Positions 12,100 through 23,756 of a stretch of 64,000 bases of DNA are shown in pieces. The notes under the pieces are model-generated. The model saw nothing but the letters and a program-made list of their open reading frames with translations. It ran no database searches and was not told the DNA's origin. The stretch's first letter is position 1. Every line of letters starts with the position of its first letter. The DNA comes from Amborella trichopoda (taxonomy: Eukaryota; Streptophyta; Magnoliopsida; Amborellales; Amborellaceae): contig NW_006499436.1 in assembly GCF_000471905.2 (NCBI RefSeq), forward strand, positions 4,965,827 through 5,029,826. Direction: 5' to 3'. The position numbers and the translations under genes are program-made.

Positions 12100-14203
12100 G
12101 GCATTCCAAGACACGACCCTCTCCTTATGCCTTCAGGCGAGAGGGCGTTACACTACCATTGAAGAACCTAATGTGTAGTGCCTATAACAATGTAGGGGGC
12201 GCGATCCTCCCTGTTATTTACAGTCACCTCCCGACTCCATTTCTATCGTTGGAGTCGAGACACAGTCTATCTAACTATCAATGGAGGTCCCATTGCGTAA
12301 TGGTCAGTACCACATATAGATAACAGGATCACAATACCCAACTACCAATGGAGGGCCCATTGCGTAGTGGTCATGTCACACATATATCGTCCCAATATAA
12401 CAGAATCACAATATCCTAGTGACAATGGAGGCCCCACTGCGTAGTGGTCAGCATCACATATAGATAACAAGATCACAGTATTCAACTACCAATGGATGAC
12501 CCATTGCGTAGTGGTCAGGTCACACTTAATTGCACTGTGTATATGCATGCCCAAGCCTTCATTTGCTCATGCTTTGCTATTTTCAAGGGTTCAGGGATTT
12601 TCATCGTATCATAAGCATGCATTTTTCAGTATCTTATAACATAAAATTTCAATCTCCTTATGAAGAAATCAAGCTATATTAAAAAATATCAGTGCATGAC
12701 ATGTGCAGGATTCTCATAACAGTTTGGCATTCATTGTCATTCCCATCGGTAATAAGTATATGCAAAATGAGGCATAGCATCCAATTCCTGAGGGATTTCA
12801 ACTCAATTTCAATTATCAACTTGATATGGATATGTATATCCTTTAATCGAAGAGAAAATCGAAGTTGTTTAAGCATCACTTGGTCAATTAAGAGATCAAT
12901 GTACAGTTCTTAAATTCTGAAATAAACTACTAATAGTGATCTATCTATTAAAATTCCTTATAAAATTTTTGTATAGCACCCCATTTATAAAATTCTGTAT
13001 AGCTCGCCATTTATAAAACTCTTAAAATTCCTTATAAAATTCTGTATAGCTCCCCATTTATAAGGAATTTAAATAGAGCTTAAACTTGAAAATCATAGTC
13101 GACACATGTATCTATCAAATGGCGGTAATTTGAAAGCATTTGGGCTCCAATTAATCACTCAAAGCTCATGGGAATATAGATGAAATTTTTGAATTCGGCT
13201 AAATTCAGTTAACAGTGACCTACCTGATTTAACATAAACATAACTTTCAATCTAGAGAGAATTTCAAGATGACTTCAACAGAAAGTTTAAGTAAAAGCAT
13301 AGATCTTTCAAATGGCAATGGTTTAAAGCATTTGGACTCCAGTGGATTAGTCGAAACCTCGTAATAGCAGAGTCAACAGTTCTGAATTTTGTGAAATCTG
13401 CTAACAGTGACATGCTTTTACAAGTTGAACCATAGATCCCCATTTATAAGGAATTTTAAGAGAGCTTAAATATGAAAATCATAGTAGACACATGTATCTA
13501 TCAAATGGCGGTAATTTGAAATCATTTGGGCTTCCATTGGTCAGTCAAAGCTCATGGGAACAGATATATAATTTCTGAATTATGCTAAATTCATTTAACA
13601 GTGACCTACCTGTCTTAACAGAAATATAACTTTCAATCTACAGAGAATTTCAAGATGACTTCAACATGAAAGTTTAAGTAGACACATAGATATTTCAAAT
13701 GGCAATGGTCTTAAAGCATTTAGATTTCATTTGCTAGGTCAAAAGTACATTACAAAAACATAGAACTTCCTTGAAAATTTACAGTACCGCCATGGCATCT
13801 CTCAAATAACAATCCATTAGTCCCAAGTTATGCTTAATTTTAACATACAACCTTTCTCATTATTCATTAGATGCATATAACCAATCACAAATTTTCATAG
13901 CAATGAAGAAAGATTTCGATGCTTAGTTTGACATGCAATGGCAGGCCAAAATTCTAAAAAACATGGCATAACAGGGTACACATGCAGCCATTGTTTATGC
14001 CCTACTCATGCTAATCCTGCTACTTAGCTCATGCTTTCATGCCTAAGGACCTACAAGGTAGATGATCCACTTACCTTGTGCTCCTTCACACAACTCACTA
14101 GCAAGCTCCTATAATTAAGGCTCCAAGGGGAGAACTCTAAGTGTTTTGGGGATGGCTTTACCAAGAGGGGATAAAGAACCAAGCATGTGGGAGAGAGAGA
14201 GAG
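12100..14203 (-). repeat. Inverted partial Gypsy LTR
   Basis: The segment is the reverse complement of about 16330-18402 of the Gypsy 3' LTR. Shared landmarks include the GAGAGGGCGTTA segment (12140 versus 18370), the CCCATTGCGTAGTGGTCA minisatellite (12290-12520 versus 17870-18230), and the GCTTTACCAAGAGG segment (14153 versus 16357). It lacks both LTR ends. It faces the plus LTR across the Gypsy internal fragment, forming an imperfect 2.1-kb inverted repeat. The peptide-like frame 14051-14257 is LTR sequence, not a gene. Confidence 0.9.
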
Positions 14204-14204
14204 A

Positions 14205-15701
14205 GACCATAAGAGCCTCAAATATTTATTTTTCAGAAGGAATTGAACAAGAAACAAAGAAGATGGATGGACCTACTGAATGATTATGATTGTATCACCA
14301 ATTACCAACCGGGCAAGATCAATGTAGTAGCCGACGCTTTGAGTCGAAAGCCCTTAGTATCAGTGGCACATCTGATGGCTCGAGAGATGAAACTGATAGA
14401 AGATGCAGTGGAGTGGCGCCCAACTCTGACCCTTAGTGATGGGGGTAGGAATGACTGCAGGTTTAAGGGTGGAGCCTCATCTCTTTGAACAGGATGGCAC
14501 AAAAGATAGACCCCCAGCTCATGAAAATTCTAGAAGACATAAAGCAAGGTAGAAGAGATGATTTCTCTATAAGCAGTGATGATCTATTAAGATTAAAGGA
14601 TCGGGTATATGTTCCAAATGATAAGACTGTAAAAAGGGCTATTTTTTGAAAAGCCACACTACTCCGGTTATATTGTACACGTAGGGAGCACTAAAATGTA
14701 TCAGGATCTAAAAAAAACTTTATGGTGGAATGATATGAAAAAGGAAGTGGCACAATATGTCTCTAAGTGCTTGACATACTAGCATACAAAAGCTGAGCAT
14801 CAGAAACCCGTCAGACTGTTGCAACCCTTGCCCATGCCAAAGTGGAAATGGGAGCACATCACTATGGACTTTGATTTTAGCTTGCATAGAACAGGTGTTG
14901 CGCATGATTGTATTTGGGTCATTGTAGAGCGACTGACTAAAGCTGCTCATTTCTTACCGGTCCGCACAACCTGTACCTTGGACAAATTGGCCCAATTATA
15001 CATCAAAGAGATTGTGAGGTTACATGGAATACTAGTTAGACACTAGATTTACTTCAAGATTTTAGGTAAGTCTGCAGTCAGTCTTAGAAACGAAACTCAC
15101 ATTTGGCACTGCTTTTCACCCCATACTGATGGGCAGTCAGAGAGGACTATTCAAACCCTGGAGGATATATTAAGGGCATGTGTTACTAATTTCAAAGGAA
15201 ACTAGGATGACCATTTCCCTCTGATAGAATTTACTTATAACAACAGGTTCCAAGCCAGTATCCAGATGATACCCTTCGAAACCTTGTATGGGAGGAAGTG
15301 CAGGTCACCTATCTGTTGGGTTGAAGTTGGTGAAAGGAGGCTTTTAGGGCAAAAAATTGTTCAAGCGACATAAAAAAAGATTGCCTTGATCCGAGAGAGG
15401 CTCAAAATAGCTCAGAGTTGGTAGAAGATTTATGCCGATAACCAACGAAGAGACATCGAGTTTGAGGTAGGCGATCGGGTATTTTTGAAGGTGTCGCCAA
15501 CTAAAGGCATTATGAGGTTCGGTAAGAAAGAAATTGAAGGTGTTGCGCAATAAAGAAATTTTTCTGGTCCATGTATTGTGGCAATACCATTCTCGGGATG
15601 AGTCAACCTGGGAACGAGAGGATGAGATTCGAGATAAGTACTCCCATTTGTTCGATTAACATAATTATGATTTTGGGGATAAAATCCTTTTAAGGGGGGG
15701 A
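14205..15701 (+). pseudogene. Truncated Ty3/Gypsy polyprotein: RNase H end, integrase, chromodomain remnants
   Basis: The fragment opens within RNase H (DHKSLKYLF, then a frameshift, then KKQRRWMDLLNDYDC and VVADALSRKPL). It continues through the integrase HHCC zinc region (around 14650-14790) and the integrase core (PKWKWEHITMDF, WVIVERLTKAAHF near 14830-14980). A third acidic-residue region follows (TDGQSERTIQTL near 15125-15165), then a C-terminal part with HSRDESTWEREDEIRDKY near 15590-15640, which matches the chromodomain tail of Tekay/Del-type chromoviruses. Stops and frameshifts are frequent. Gag, protease and RT are absent. A polypurine tract (AAGGGGGGG, 15692-15700) precedes the 3' LTR. 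Confidence 0.9.
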
Positions 15702-16260
15702 TGATGTTAGGGCTCGAACTTTCCCAGTATATTGTTATTCATCCTCGAATTGACAACACAGGGGAACTACAATGCGTGGCAAACCGCATGCGATGTACTG
15801 CCATACACAATTGACCAATGAATGTAAATAATATCATACAAATGAAAAGAAAAATGTGTATGTGGTGTGTTAAGCATTATTTCTATACATTGGGTTATGG
15901 TATATAAGTGAAGTGTTTGTTTATTTTTTTGGGCATTATCAAATTTTATACAACATGTGTTTGACTTTGTTATATATGTTATCATTGTATTAAAATAAGA
16001 GTAAAATATTTTCATACATTTAGTATATTATAGGTAGGATTTGTGATGTTGTGCATTATTTGTATATACATTCATTCATTTTATTTATTTATTTACACAT
16101 GGTATAGGGTAGTCCATGAGGGACTACCTCTATTCTCACTTTTTCCCCTTCTTCTTTTCCTCTCCACGTGCCACCATGTGCTTGCCACCTTCTCTCTCTT
16201 TGCATACAAGCCACTTGGCCTTGCATGCAGCTCTCTCTCTCTCCCCCCCTTCCCCTACTC

Positions 16261-16268
16261 TATAAAGA
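16261..16268 (+). promoter_or_regulatory. Candidate TATA box in Gypsy LTR
   Basis: TATAAAGA follows a C-rich stretch and precedes a long CT repeat (16300-16326), the typical layout of an LTR U3/R promoter. The inverted LTR fragment is truncated just short of it. Confidence 0.45.
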
Positions 16269-17866
16269 ACCCTTCCCCCTACCGCTCAATCTTGCCCCTC
16301 CTCTCTCTCTCTCTCTCTCTCTCTCCCCCACACGCCTGGTTCTTTCTCTCCTCTTGGTAAAGCCATCCCCAAAACACTTAGAGTTCTCCCCTTGGAGCCT
16401 TAATTATAGGAGCTTGCTAGTGAGCTGTGTGAAGGAGCATAAGGTAAGTGGATCATCTACCTTGTAGGTCCTTAGGCATGAAAGCATGAATCAAGCACGA
16501 GCTAAGTATAATGATTAGCATGAGTAGTTGCATAAACAATGGATGCATGTGTACCTTGTTATGCCATGTTTTCCAGAATTTTGGCTTGCCACTGCATGTC
16601 AAAATGAGCATCGAAATCTTCCTTGATTGCTATGAAAATTTGTGATTGGGTGTTTATATGCATCTAATAAATAATGAGAAAGGTTGTATGTTAAAATTAA
16701 GCATAACTTGGGACTAATGGATTGTTATTGAGAGATGCCATGGCTGTACTGTAAATTCTCAAGGAAGTTCCATGTTTTTGTAATGTACTTTTGGCCCATC
16801 AAATGATATCCAAATGCTTTAAAACTATTGCCATTTGAAAGATCTGTACATCTACTTAAACTTTCATGTTGAAGTCATCTCGAAATTCTCTCTAGATTGA
16901 AAGTTATGTTTCTCTGTAAAGACAAGTAGGTCACTGTTAACCGAATTTAGCATAGTTCAAAAATTTCATCATTGTTCCCATGAGCTTTGACTGACCAATT
17001 GGAACCCAAATGCTTTTAAATCACTATCATTTAATAGATACATGTGTCTACTATTGTAAAAGCATGTCACTGTTAGCATATTTCACAAAATTCAGAACTG
17101 TTGACTCTGCTGTTACGAGCTTTCGACTAATCAAATGGAGTCCAAATGCTTTAAACCATTGCCATTTAAAATATCTGTGTATTTACTTAAACTTTCATGT
17201 TGAAGTCATCTTGAAATTCTCTCTAAGATTGAAAGTTATGTTTCTGTTAAGACAAGTAGGTCATTGTTAACTGAATTTAGTAAAATTCAAAAATTTCATC
17301 TCTGTTCCCATGAGCTTTGACTGAACAATTGGAGCCCAAATGCTTTCAAATCAGCGCCATTTGAAAGATACATGTGTCGACTATGATTTTCATGTTTAAG
17401 CTCTATTTAAACTCTTTATAAATGGGGAGCTATGGTTCAACTTGTAAAAGCATGTCACTGTTAGCAGTTTATTTTAGAATTTCAAAACTGTACACTGAAC
17501 ACTTAATTGACCAAGTGATGCTCAAACAGCTTCGCTAAGGATATACATATCCATATCAAGTTGATAATTGAAATTGAGTTGAAATCTGTCAGGAATTGGA
17601 TGCTATGACTCATTTTGCATATGCTTATTACCGATGGGAATGACAATGAATCTCAAACTGTTAGGCGAATCATGCACACATTTTGCACTGATATTTTTTA
17701 ATATAGCTTGATTTCTTCATAAGGAGATTGAAATTATCTGTTATAAGATACTGAAAATGCATGCTTATGATACTATGAATATCCCTGAACCCTTGAAAAT
17801 AGCAAAGCATGAGCAAATGAATGCTTAGGCATGCATATACACAGTGCAATTAAGTGTGACATGACC

Positions 17867-18250
17867 ACTACGTAATGGGTCCTCCATTGGTAGATGGATA
17901 CTGTGATCTTGTTATCTATATGTGATACTGATCACTACGCAATGGGTCCTCCATTGGTAGTCGGATATTGTGATTCTGTTATATTGAGAATGATATATAT
18001 GACATGACCACTACGCAATGGGTCCTCCATTGATAGTTGGATATTGTGATCCTATTATCTATATGTGATATTGACCACTACGCAATGGGTCCTCCATTGG
18101 TAGTTGGATATTAAGATTCTGTTATTGGGAGTGATATATGTGACATGACCACTATACAATCTCCATTGGTAGTCGAATACTGTGATCCTGTTATCTATAT
18201 GTGATACTGACCACTATGCATTGGGTCCTCCATTAGTAGTTGGATAGACT
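17867..18250. repeat. LTR minisatellite, ~65-bp units
   Basis: About six units each carry ACCACTACGCAATGGGTCC and TCCATTGGTAGT, followed by GGATATTGTGAT-type and TATCTATATGTGATA-type segments. The same array lies inverted at about 12165-12530. It is part of the LTR, not an independent satellite. Confidence 0.85.
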
Positions 18251-18984
18251 ATGTCTCGACTCCAATGATAGGAATGGAGTCTGGAGGTCACTTTAAATAA
18301 CAGGGAGTCACGCCCCCTACATTGTTGTGAGCACTATGCATTGGGTCCTCTAATGGTAATATAACGCCCTCTCGCCTGAAGGCATAAAGAGAGGGTCGTG
18401 TCTGGCTACCGCCTATCGAAAATCTCAAAGCGCGCTAGGGATTGTGTGTGCGAGTGACGACATTACGAAATGGGGTCTCCATTTGTCATTGTCCACCCTC
18501 CTGAATGAGGGTAGAAGTTCCAAGTTACAGGATTGGCTTAGCCTGATCGATGTAACTTCTACTTCGAGAGTTGGCAAATCTAGTTTTTCCCTCTGTGAAT
18601 TGTGTGTTCTGTTTGAGTGTCTAACTGTGGTTGTAATAAGTATCAATGAAATTGCTAGCTCAGGGAATATTTGATGCTCTGGTATCTGAATGTTACTCTC
18701 CTTACACTGCTAGTATATTCTGATACATGACTTTACTCTATGATACCGGTATAATATGTGCTGAACTGTGGGCTATATTATCATGTATATTTGCATGTAG
18801 GCGGGAATGCAAGGGTAATGATCTACTTACTGTCCTTTTAGCTCATTCCTCTCTTTTTTCCCTATGTGTAGAGTGGTTCCGACAACTCTTGAGTGGGGCA
18901 GCTGGATGGTGGTGGCAGGTGTTTGAAGCTCTGGATCTGACAAAGGAACTTTTGGTCAATGTTTAAAAAAACGGTCCGCCGGGT

Positions 18985-19980
18985 GCCTAGGCGCCTGTAC
19001 CTGGGCCGGCTCCTAGGCGTGCTAGGCAGGAGCCCAACACCCAGCACAGTTTACATTTTTTAAAAAACAAAAGGGCAAAGGGGGTCATTTTGACCCCCAA
19101 GTTTGTATAAAAGAAGTTTGGGGGTTTATTTCTCAACCCCAAACTGAAAAAAAATAAGAAACCCTCAATATTAAACTTATTTATAAGAATCTAAAGCAAT
19201 TGCTAAGAATCAAAAGTACTTATTATGGATTGAAAAAGTTTATTTTTCTGATTGAAATTATTTTTAGGGTACTATTGGTGGTATTAGAACACTTTTAAGT
19301 TGATTCGTAGCTCAATTGAGATAACCAATATCGAAGATCAGAGATTGGGTAGAAAAGGTCAGTTTGTAATCTTTATTTGAGTTTTATTTTTTTCAATTTG
19401 AGATGTCTTCTGCGGGGTCTATAAGGGTGGAGATTCGGGATGGAAATATTTTGTTAACCCTGAACACGAGCGGCTGTAACTGGGCGGGCGCCCAGTCGTA
19501 CTAGGCAGGCGCCCAACACCCAGTTCTAGGCAGGCGCCCAACACAGTTTATGTTTTCTTTTTTTTTTAAACATCACCCAAAAGGGTAAAGGGGGTCATTT
19601 TGACCCCCGAGTTTGTATAAAAGAAGTTTAGGGGTTTATTTTTCAACCCCAAACTAAAAAAACACAAGTAACCCTCAATCTTAAACTTATTTATGAAGAA
19701 TCTAAAGCAATTTCTGAGAATCGAAAGTACTTCTTGTGAATTGAAAAAGTTCGTTCTTTTGATTGAAATTATTTATAGGGTGCTATTGGTGGTATTAGAA
19801 GACTTTTAAGTTGATTCATAGCTCAATTGAGATAACCAACATTGAAGATCAGATATTGGGTAGAAAAGGTCAGTCTATAATCTTTATTTGGGTTTTATGT
19901 TTTCAATTTGAGATGCCTTCTGCCGGGCCTACAAGGGGTGGAGATCCGAGATGGAAATATTTTGTTAACCCTAATAAGAT
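18985..19980. repeat. Tandem duplication of the hAT 5' end
   Basis: Two ~480-bp copies share a GGGTCATTTTGACCCCC dyad, TATAAAAGAAGTTT, CAACCCCAAACT and the beginning of the transposase reading frame (ATGTCTTCTGCGGGG versus ATGCCTTCTGCCGGG). The first copy breaks off about 60 bp into the coding sequence and runs back into subterminal GGCGCCCA repeats. The second copy leads into the transposase. Confidence 0.85.
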
Positions 19981-22461
19981 TGACATAAATAAAATTATGT
20001 GCAATTTATGTGGACATGTTTCTAATGCCGCCATAAATAGATTTAAGAAACATCTTGCCGGTATTAGAGGTGATGTTGCTCCATGTAAAAAAGTCCCAAA
20101 TCTTGTAAAGAAGGAAATTTTGGAGTACATTGAAGCTGAAAAGAGTAAAAAAAAAAAAGATATAGCAGAATTAAAGTCAGAGGTTCATATTTTTTATGAT
20201 AATATTGAAAATAAAGGAGAGGATGATGAAGAGGAGGAAGAAAAGGTAGACATGGTTGGTAATCAGAGCTCTAAGACCAAGATGGATTTTGGGTCTAGGA
20301 AGGCTCGTATGAGAGGGCCTATAGATAGTTTTTACACCTAGCTTTGAGACAGTAATTGAGAAAGACAAGGGAAAAGGGAAAAAATAGGTGACAATTGAAA
20401 ATAGGTTTAAAAAGGAAGATAGAGCCAGGAGGATTCAGTATATTGCTCGGTAGTTTTACCATGCGGGCATTTCTTTTAACATTGCTCGCTTGAATAGCTT
20501 CCATACAATGTTGAAAGCAATAGGGCAATTTGGACCAAGTTTGAAAGCTCCAACTCCTTATGAGATTGAAGAGCCACTACTGAAGAAAGAAGTCGAGTAC
20601 ACTACCGAATAGCTCAAGACTCATAAGGAAGGATAGGCTAAATTCGGGGTTTCTTTGATGACGGATATGTGGAGTGATAGGAGGAGTAACATGAATTTAT
20701 TAGTAAATTGTCCCACAGGTATAGTTTTTTTGCGCTCAATTGATGCTTCCAATAATATTCATGATGCGCATTATATATATTTTTTCATTGTTAAGGGTAT
20801 TGAGGAGGTTGGGAAAAACTTGTAATTTAAGTGGTTACAGATAATGCTGCTCCCAATCTAGCTGCTGGTCATTTATTTCGACAAAAGAGGCATCACATAT
20901 TTTGGACTCCTTGCACTGCACATTGCGTAGATCTTATGATTGAGGCAATTGGTGAATTGCCTCTTATTAAAGGAATTATGTTTAAGGCTAAGGAGATTAT
21001 AATCTTCATATACAATCACATACTTACCCTTAGCATGATCCGCAAGTTTACAAAAAAGAGAGAGTTAGTGAGGCTTGAAGTCACTAGATTTGCTACTGCT
21101 TATTTTAGTCTATAGGCCATGTATAAGAGGAGGATCACATTAAGGTCTATATTTGTTTTAGAGGAGTGGAGTAGGTGTAAGTTGTCTAGAGATGCCAAGG
21201 GAAAGAAAACACAATATATTATTCTTTCGAAATATTGTTGGCGTGGGGTGAAGTATGTAATATTAGCATTTCTTCCCTTGGTGAAGGTCTTGCACTTGGT
21301 TGATGTTGATAAGCCCTCCATGGTCTTTATATATGATGCAATGGAAAGGGCTAAGAATGAGATTGCAGAGAATTTGGGCAATTATGCAAGAAAGTATGCA
21401 CCAATTTGGGAGATTATAGATGGCAAATGGGATAGGCAGCTAAGACCATTGCATGCAGCAGGGTACTACTTGAATCCCAAATTCTTTTATGCAAATGCAG
21501 ATATTGAATCAAAAGTGGTAATTATGGATAGTTTAATGAGTACCTTGAGAAATTAGTTCCTGATCCAAATATCCAAGATAAGATATCAACTGAAGAGTTA
21601 ATTTCAACCCTAAATTCTTTGATGTCATTTAGGAAAGATATGGCATTGAGGCAGAGAAACAAAGACAAACCAGGTAATATTCTATTGACTTATGTAATTT
21701 TGTTTTATAACATATAAATTTATAATTTTCTTTCAAGTTCGGATAATGTTAAATACATAAATTAATTATAAAGGTTGCCCACATATTGCAGCCCAATGGT
21801 GGAGACAACATAGGAGTAGCGCTCCAAATCTCCAAAAGATGGCTATGCGGATCTTGAGTTTGACAACTACCTCTTCTGGTTGTGAGCGCAATTGCAGTTA
21901 GTTTGAGAGGGTATTTTACTATTTTACAATTTCATATGCTTTTTTTGTTTATAAATTCATTTTGTAATATAGATTCATAAAAGGTAAGAAGATCATAGAC
22001 CCATATAGTTACTTATGCATTATGTTTCCTTATAGGTGCATACAAAGAGAAGAAATAAGCTTGAGCAAAGGAAGCTCAGTGACTTGGTTTTTGTTAGAGA
22101 GAATCAAAAGCTCAAGGAGAAGAAAAATCAACCAAAGAATGACCCTATCTCTTCGAAAGATGTGAAGAATGCTTCAAATTGGCTAGTTAGTGACCCTGGT
22201 ACTGAGGAGGTCTTCCCTAGAAAGGGTTTCACATGGGAAATGGTAGAGGAGGCTTTCGGATAAGCTTCTGATCCTAGGAGGGCCACTCGAGCAACTTCTT
22301 ATGCTGGTACTTCACGGAGGGAGATAAAGGAAGAGGAGGTAGAATCAAAAGAATCTCTGGAAGAAGAGGAATATGTTGAAGAGGGTAATGATTCTGATGA
22401 TGACGGCCTCAATTCTGATGCAGATGAAAGCAATGAAGATGATGATTCTGATTCTTATTGA
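19913..22461 (+). pseudogene. hAT transposase, inactivated (BED finger, DUF659, dimerisation domain)
   Basis: The start chosen is the ATG of MPSAGPTRGGDPRWKYF. A BED-type zinc finger follows (CNLCGHVSNAAINRFKKH, residues about 36-53). The DUF659/catalytic region is recognised by MTDMWSDRR, LVNCPTGIVFLRSIDAS, VVTDNAAPNLAAG and FWTPCTAHCVDLMIEAIG (20655-20960). The RNase H-like remainder spans 21119-21556. The hAT C-terminal dimerisation region (AQWWRQHRSSAPNLQKMAMR, SSGCERNCS) is followed by HTKRRNKLEQRKLSDLVFV and an acidic tail. Two GT-AG introns fit: 21674-21791 and 21911-22035. At least seven in-frame stops and some frame changes make it inactive. Confidence 0.9.
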
Positions 22462-23384
22462 TGTCTTGATTGTCTTCTCTTTTCTTTTAAAGTAACTTTA
22501 ATACTTTATTGCACCATCTTGGTTTGGGCTTTAGACATTTGGAGTTTGGATGATTTTTATTTAGTTATGTGGTTTGTAATTTTTTTTACCTTTTTGGACT
22601 ATTTCATTGTGTAGTTTACTGGTTTTTTTATAGTTTTGGAAGTCAGTTTGTTGATGACTTAGAGAGTTGGAGACTTGGATGTTATTATGGTTTATTTTAT
22701 GAATATGGAATATGGAGAATATGAGAGTTGGAGACCTTATAATAGTCTATTAGACTTTTAAATATTTTGTATGGTTCGAAATTTTGAATAAGTTTATTCT
22801 CAACCTAATTACCTGAGAGGCTTAGACATGTGATATGTTTGTATATAAAAACGTATGTTGCAAACTTGCGATATAATCAATTTCAAATGGAATAAATTAC
22901 AAAAATTGACACAAATATATGCATATATGTGCATTTTGATAGCAAATATAAAAAAAAAGCTAAGAATTTGCACCACATGGCGCCTGAGGTTCTGGGTGCC
23001 CGCTTAGGTGCTGAGCTCTGGGCACCAGGAAGGCCCCCTAGGGCCCGCCTAGCGTTTTTTGAAATCTTGCTTTTGGTAAGTAGGTGTTTGGTGGCGGTGC
23101 CAGAGTGCTGGTTTCATGATATATTGTAATAACAAGCCTGTAATGCCTTGAACAATATTGTAACAAATTTTGGAGACAGAATGTATATAATGGTTTTATT
23201 TTATTAAGTTTTTTGTGCTTGTTGTATGAGTTTTATTTTGCTTTTGTGGATTGCTTCAATTCTTCTTTTCTAAAACGCGTTGAGCCACTCCCACCTGAGT
23301 GATGTTCGCGACCTCCGGTCACGATCCCGCACTCTGTCGCCCTCCGGTAAGGTATGGTAGGAGTCAGGGGGCTGGGTCGTGACA

Positions 23385-23705
23385 GTTCTCTCTCTAGATA
23401 TTTCTTTCATCTATAATTTAGTATTCTCTCTACTGTCATAAATAAGCCTATAAAAAGAGGGCTTGAAGGTGTGTTGTATCTATCTATTCGTGAGAAAGAG
23501 AGAGCTTCCCAAGAAGTTGTCCCCATCCATTCCGGTAAAATAGAAAAAGTCTCCCTAGCCCCATACGTGTGAGAGAGTAGTAAAAGAAAAACAGAGTTCA
23601 AAATACACTTGTGGTCTTTAAATACCATATTACTCCCTTGTAACCCCACTTGTTTCCGTAATAGTAAAACATTTTTTAGCCCATTCTGCTTCTATATTTC
23701 TAGCA
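23385..23705 (+). repeat. Copia 5' LTR, 5'-truncated
   Basis: It aligns with the 3' LTR from the CTAGAT region onward: shared GTATTCTCTC, CCTATAAAAAG and TATCTATCTATTCG. It extends further to the LTR end at TTCTAGCA, beyond where the 3' LTR is cut. The first ~75 bp of the LTR are missing; Gypsy LTR sequence abuts directly. Confidence 0.85.
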
Positions 23706-23756
23706 TTTGGTATCAAAGCCATATCCTCGTGCTTCCTAAAAAAAAAACATTCCCTA

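Larger units (their letters stand above)
18957..23069 (+). mobile_element. hAT transposon, 4113 bp, with 8-bp target duplication
   Basis: The element is bounded by perfect direct repeats CTTTTGGT (18949-18956 and 23070-23077). The termini are CAATGTTTAAAAAAACG and, reverse-complemented, CAAGATTTCAAAAAACG. Subterminal regions are rich in GGCGCC/CTAGGCG motifs, as in many plant hAT elements. The inside carries a degenerate BED/DUF659-type hAT transposase. Its left end is partly duplicated: about 18985-19460 recurs at about 19500-19980. It sits inside the 3' LTR of the Gypsy element, so it is younger than that insertion. Confidence 0.95.
15702..23384 (+). repeat. Gypsy 3' LTR (~3.56 kb) split by a hAT element
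   Basis: The LTR starts just after the polypurine tract (TGATGTTAGGGCTCGAAC) and ends in GGGTCGTGACA at 23384. Subtracting the hAT insertion (18957-23069) and one 8-bp target copy leaves about 3562 bp. Features include a CT-rich leader and TATA box near 16261, diverged ~200-bp internal repeats at 16780-17460, and a ~65-bp minisatellite at 17867-18250. The terminal GTGTGACA/CGTGACA style resembles the other two Gypsy LTR families in the window. Confidence 0.88.

Noticed and set aside
16043-16467. Plus-strand frames of 99-105 codons rich in Leu/Ser/Pro
   Set aside because: They lie in the CT-rich leader of the Gypsy LTR; part is repeated in the inverted LTR copy at 14051-14257.
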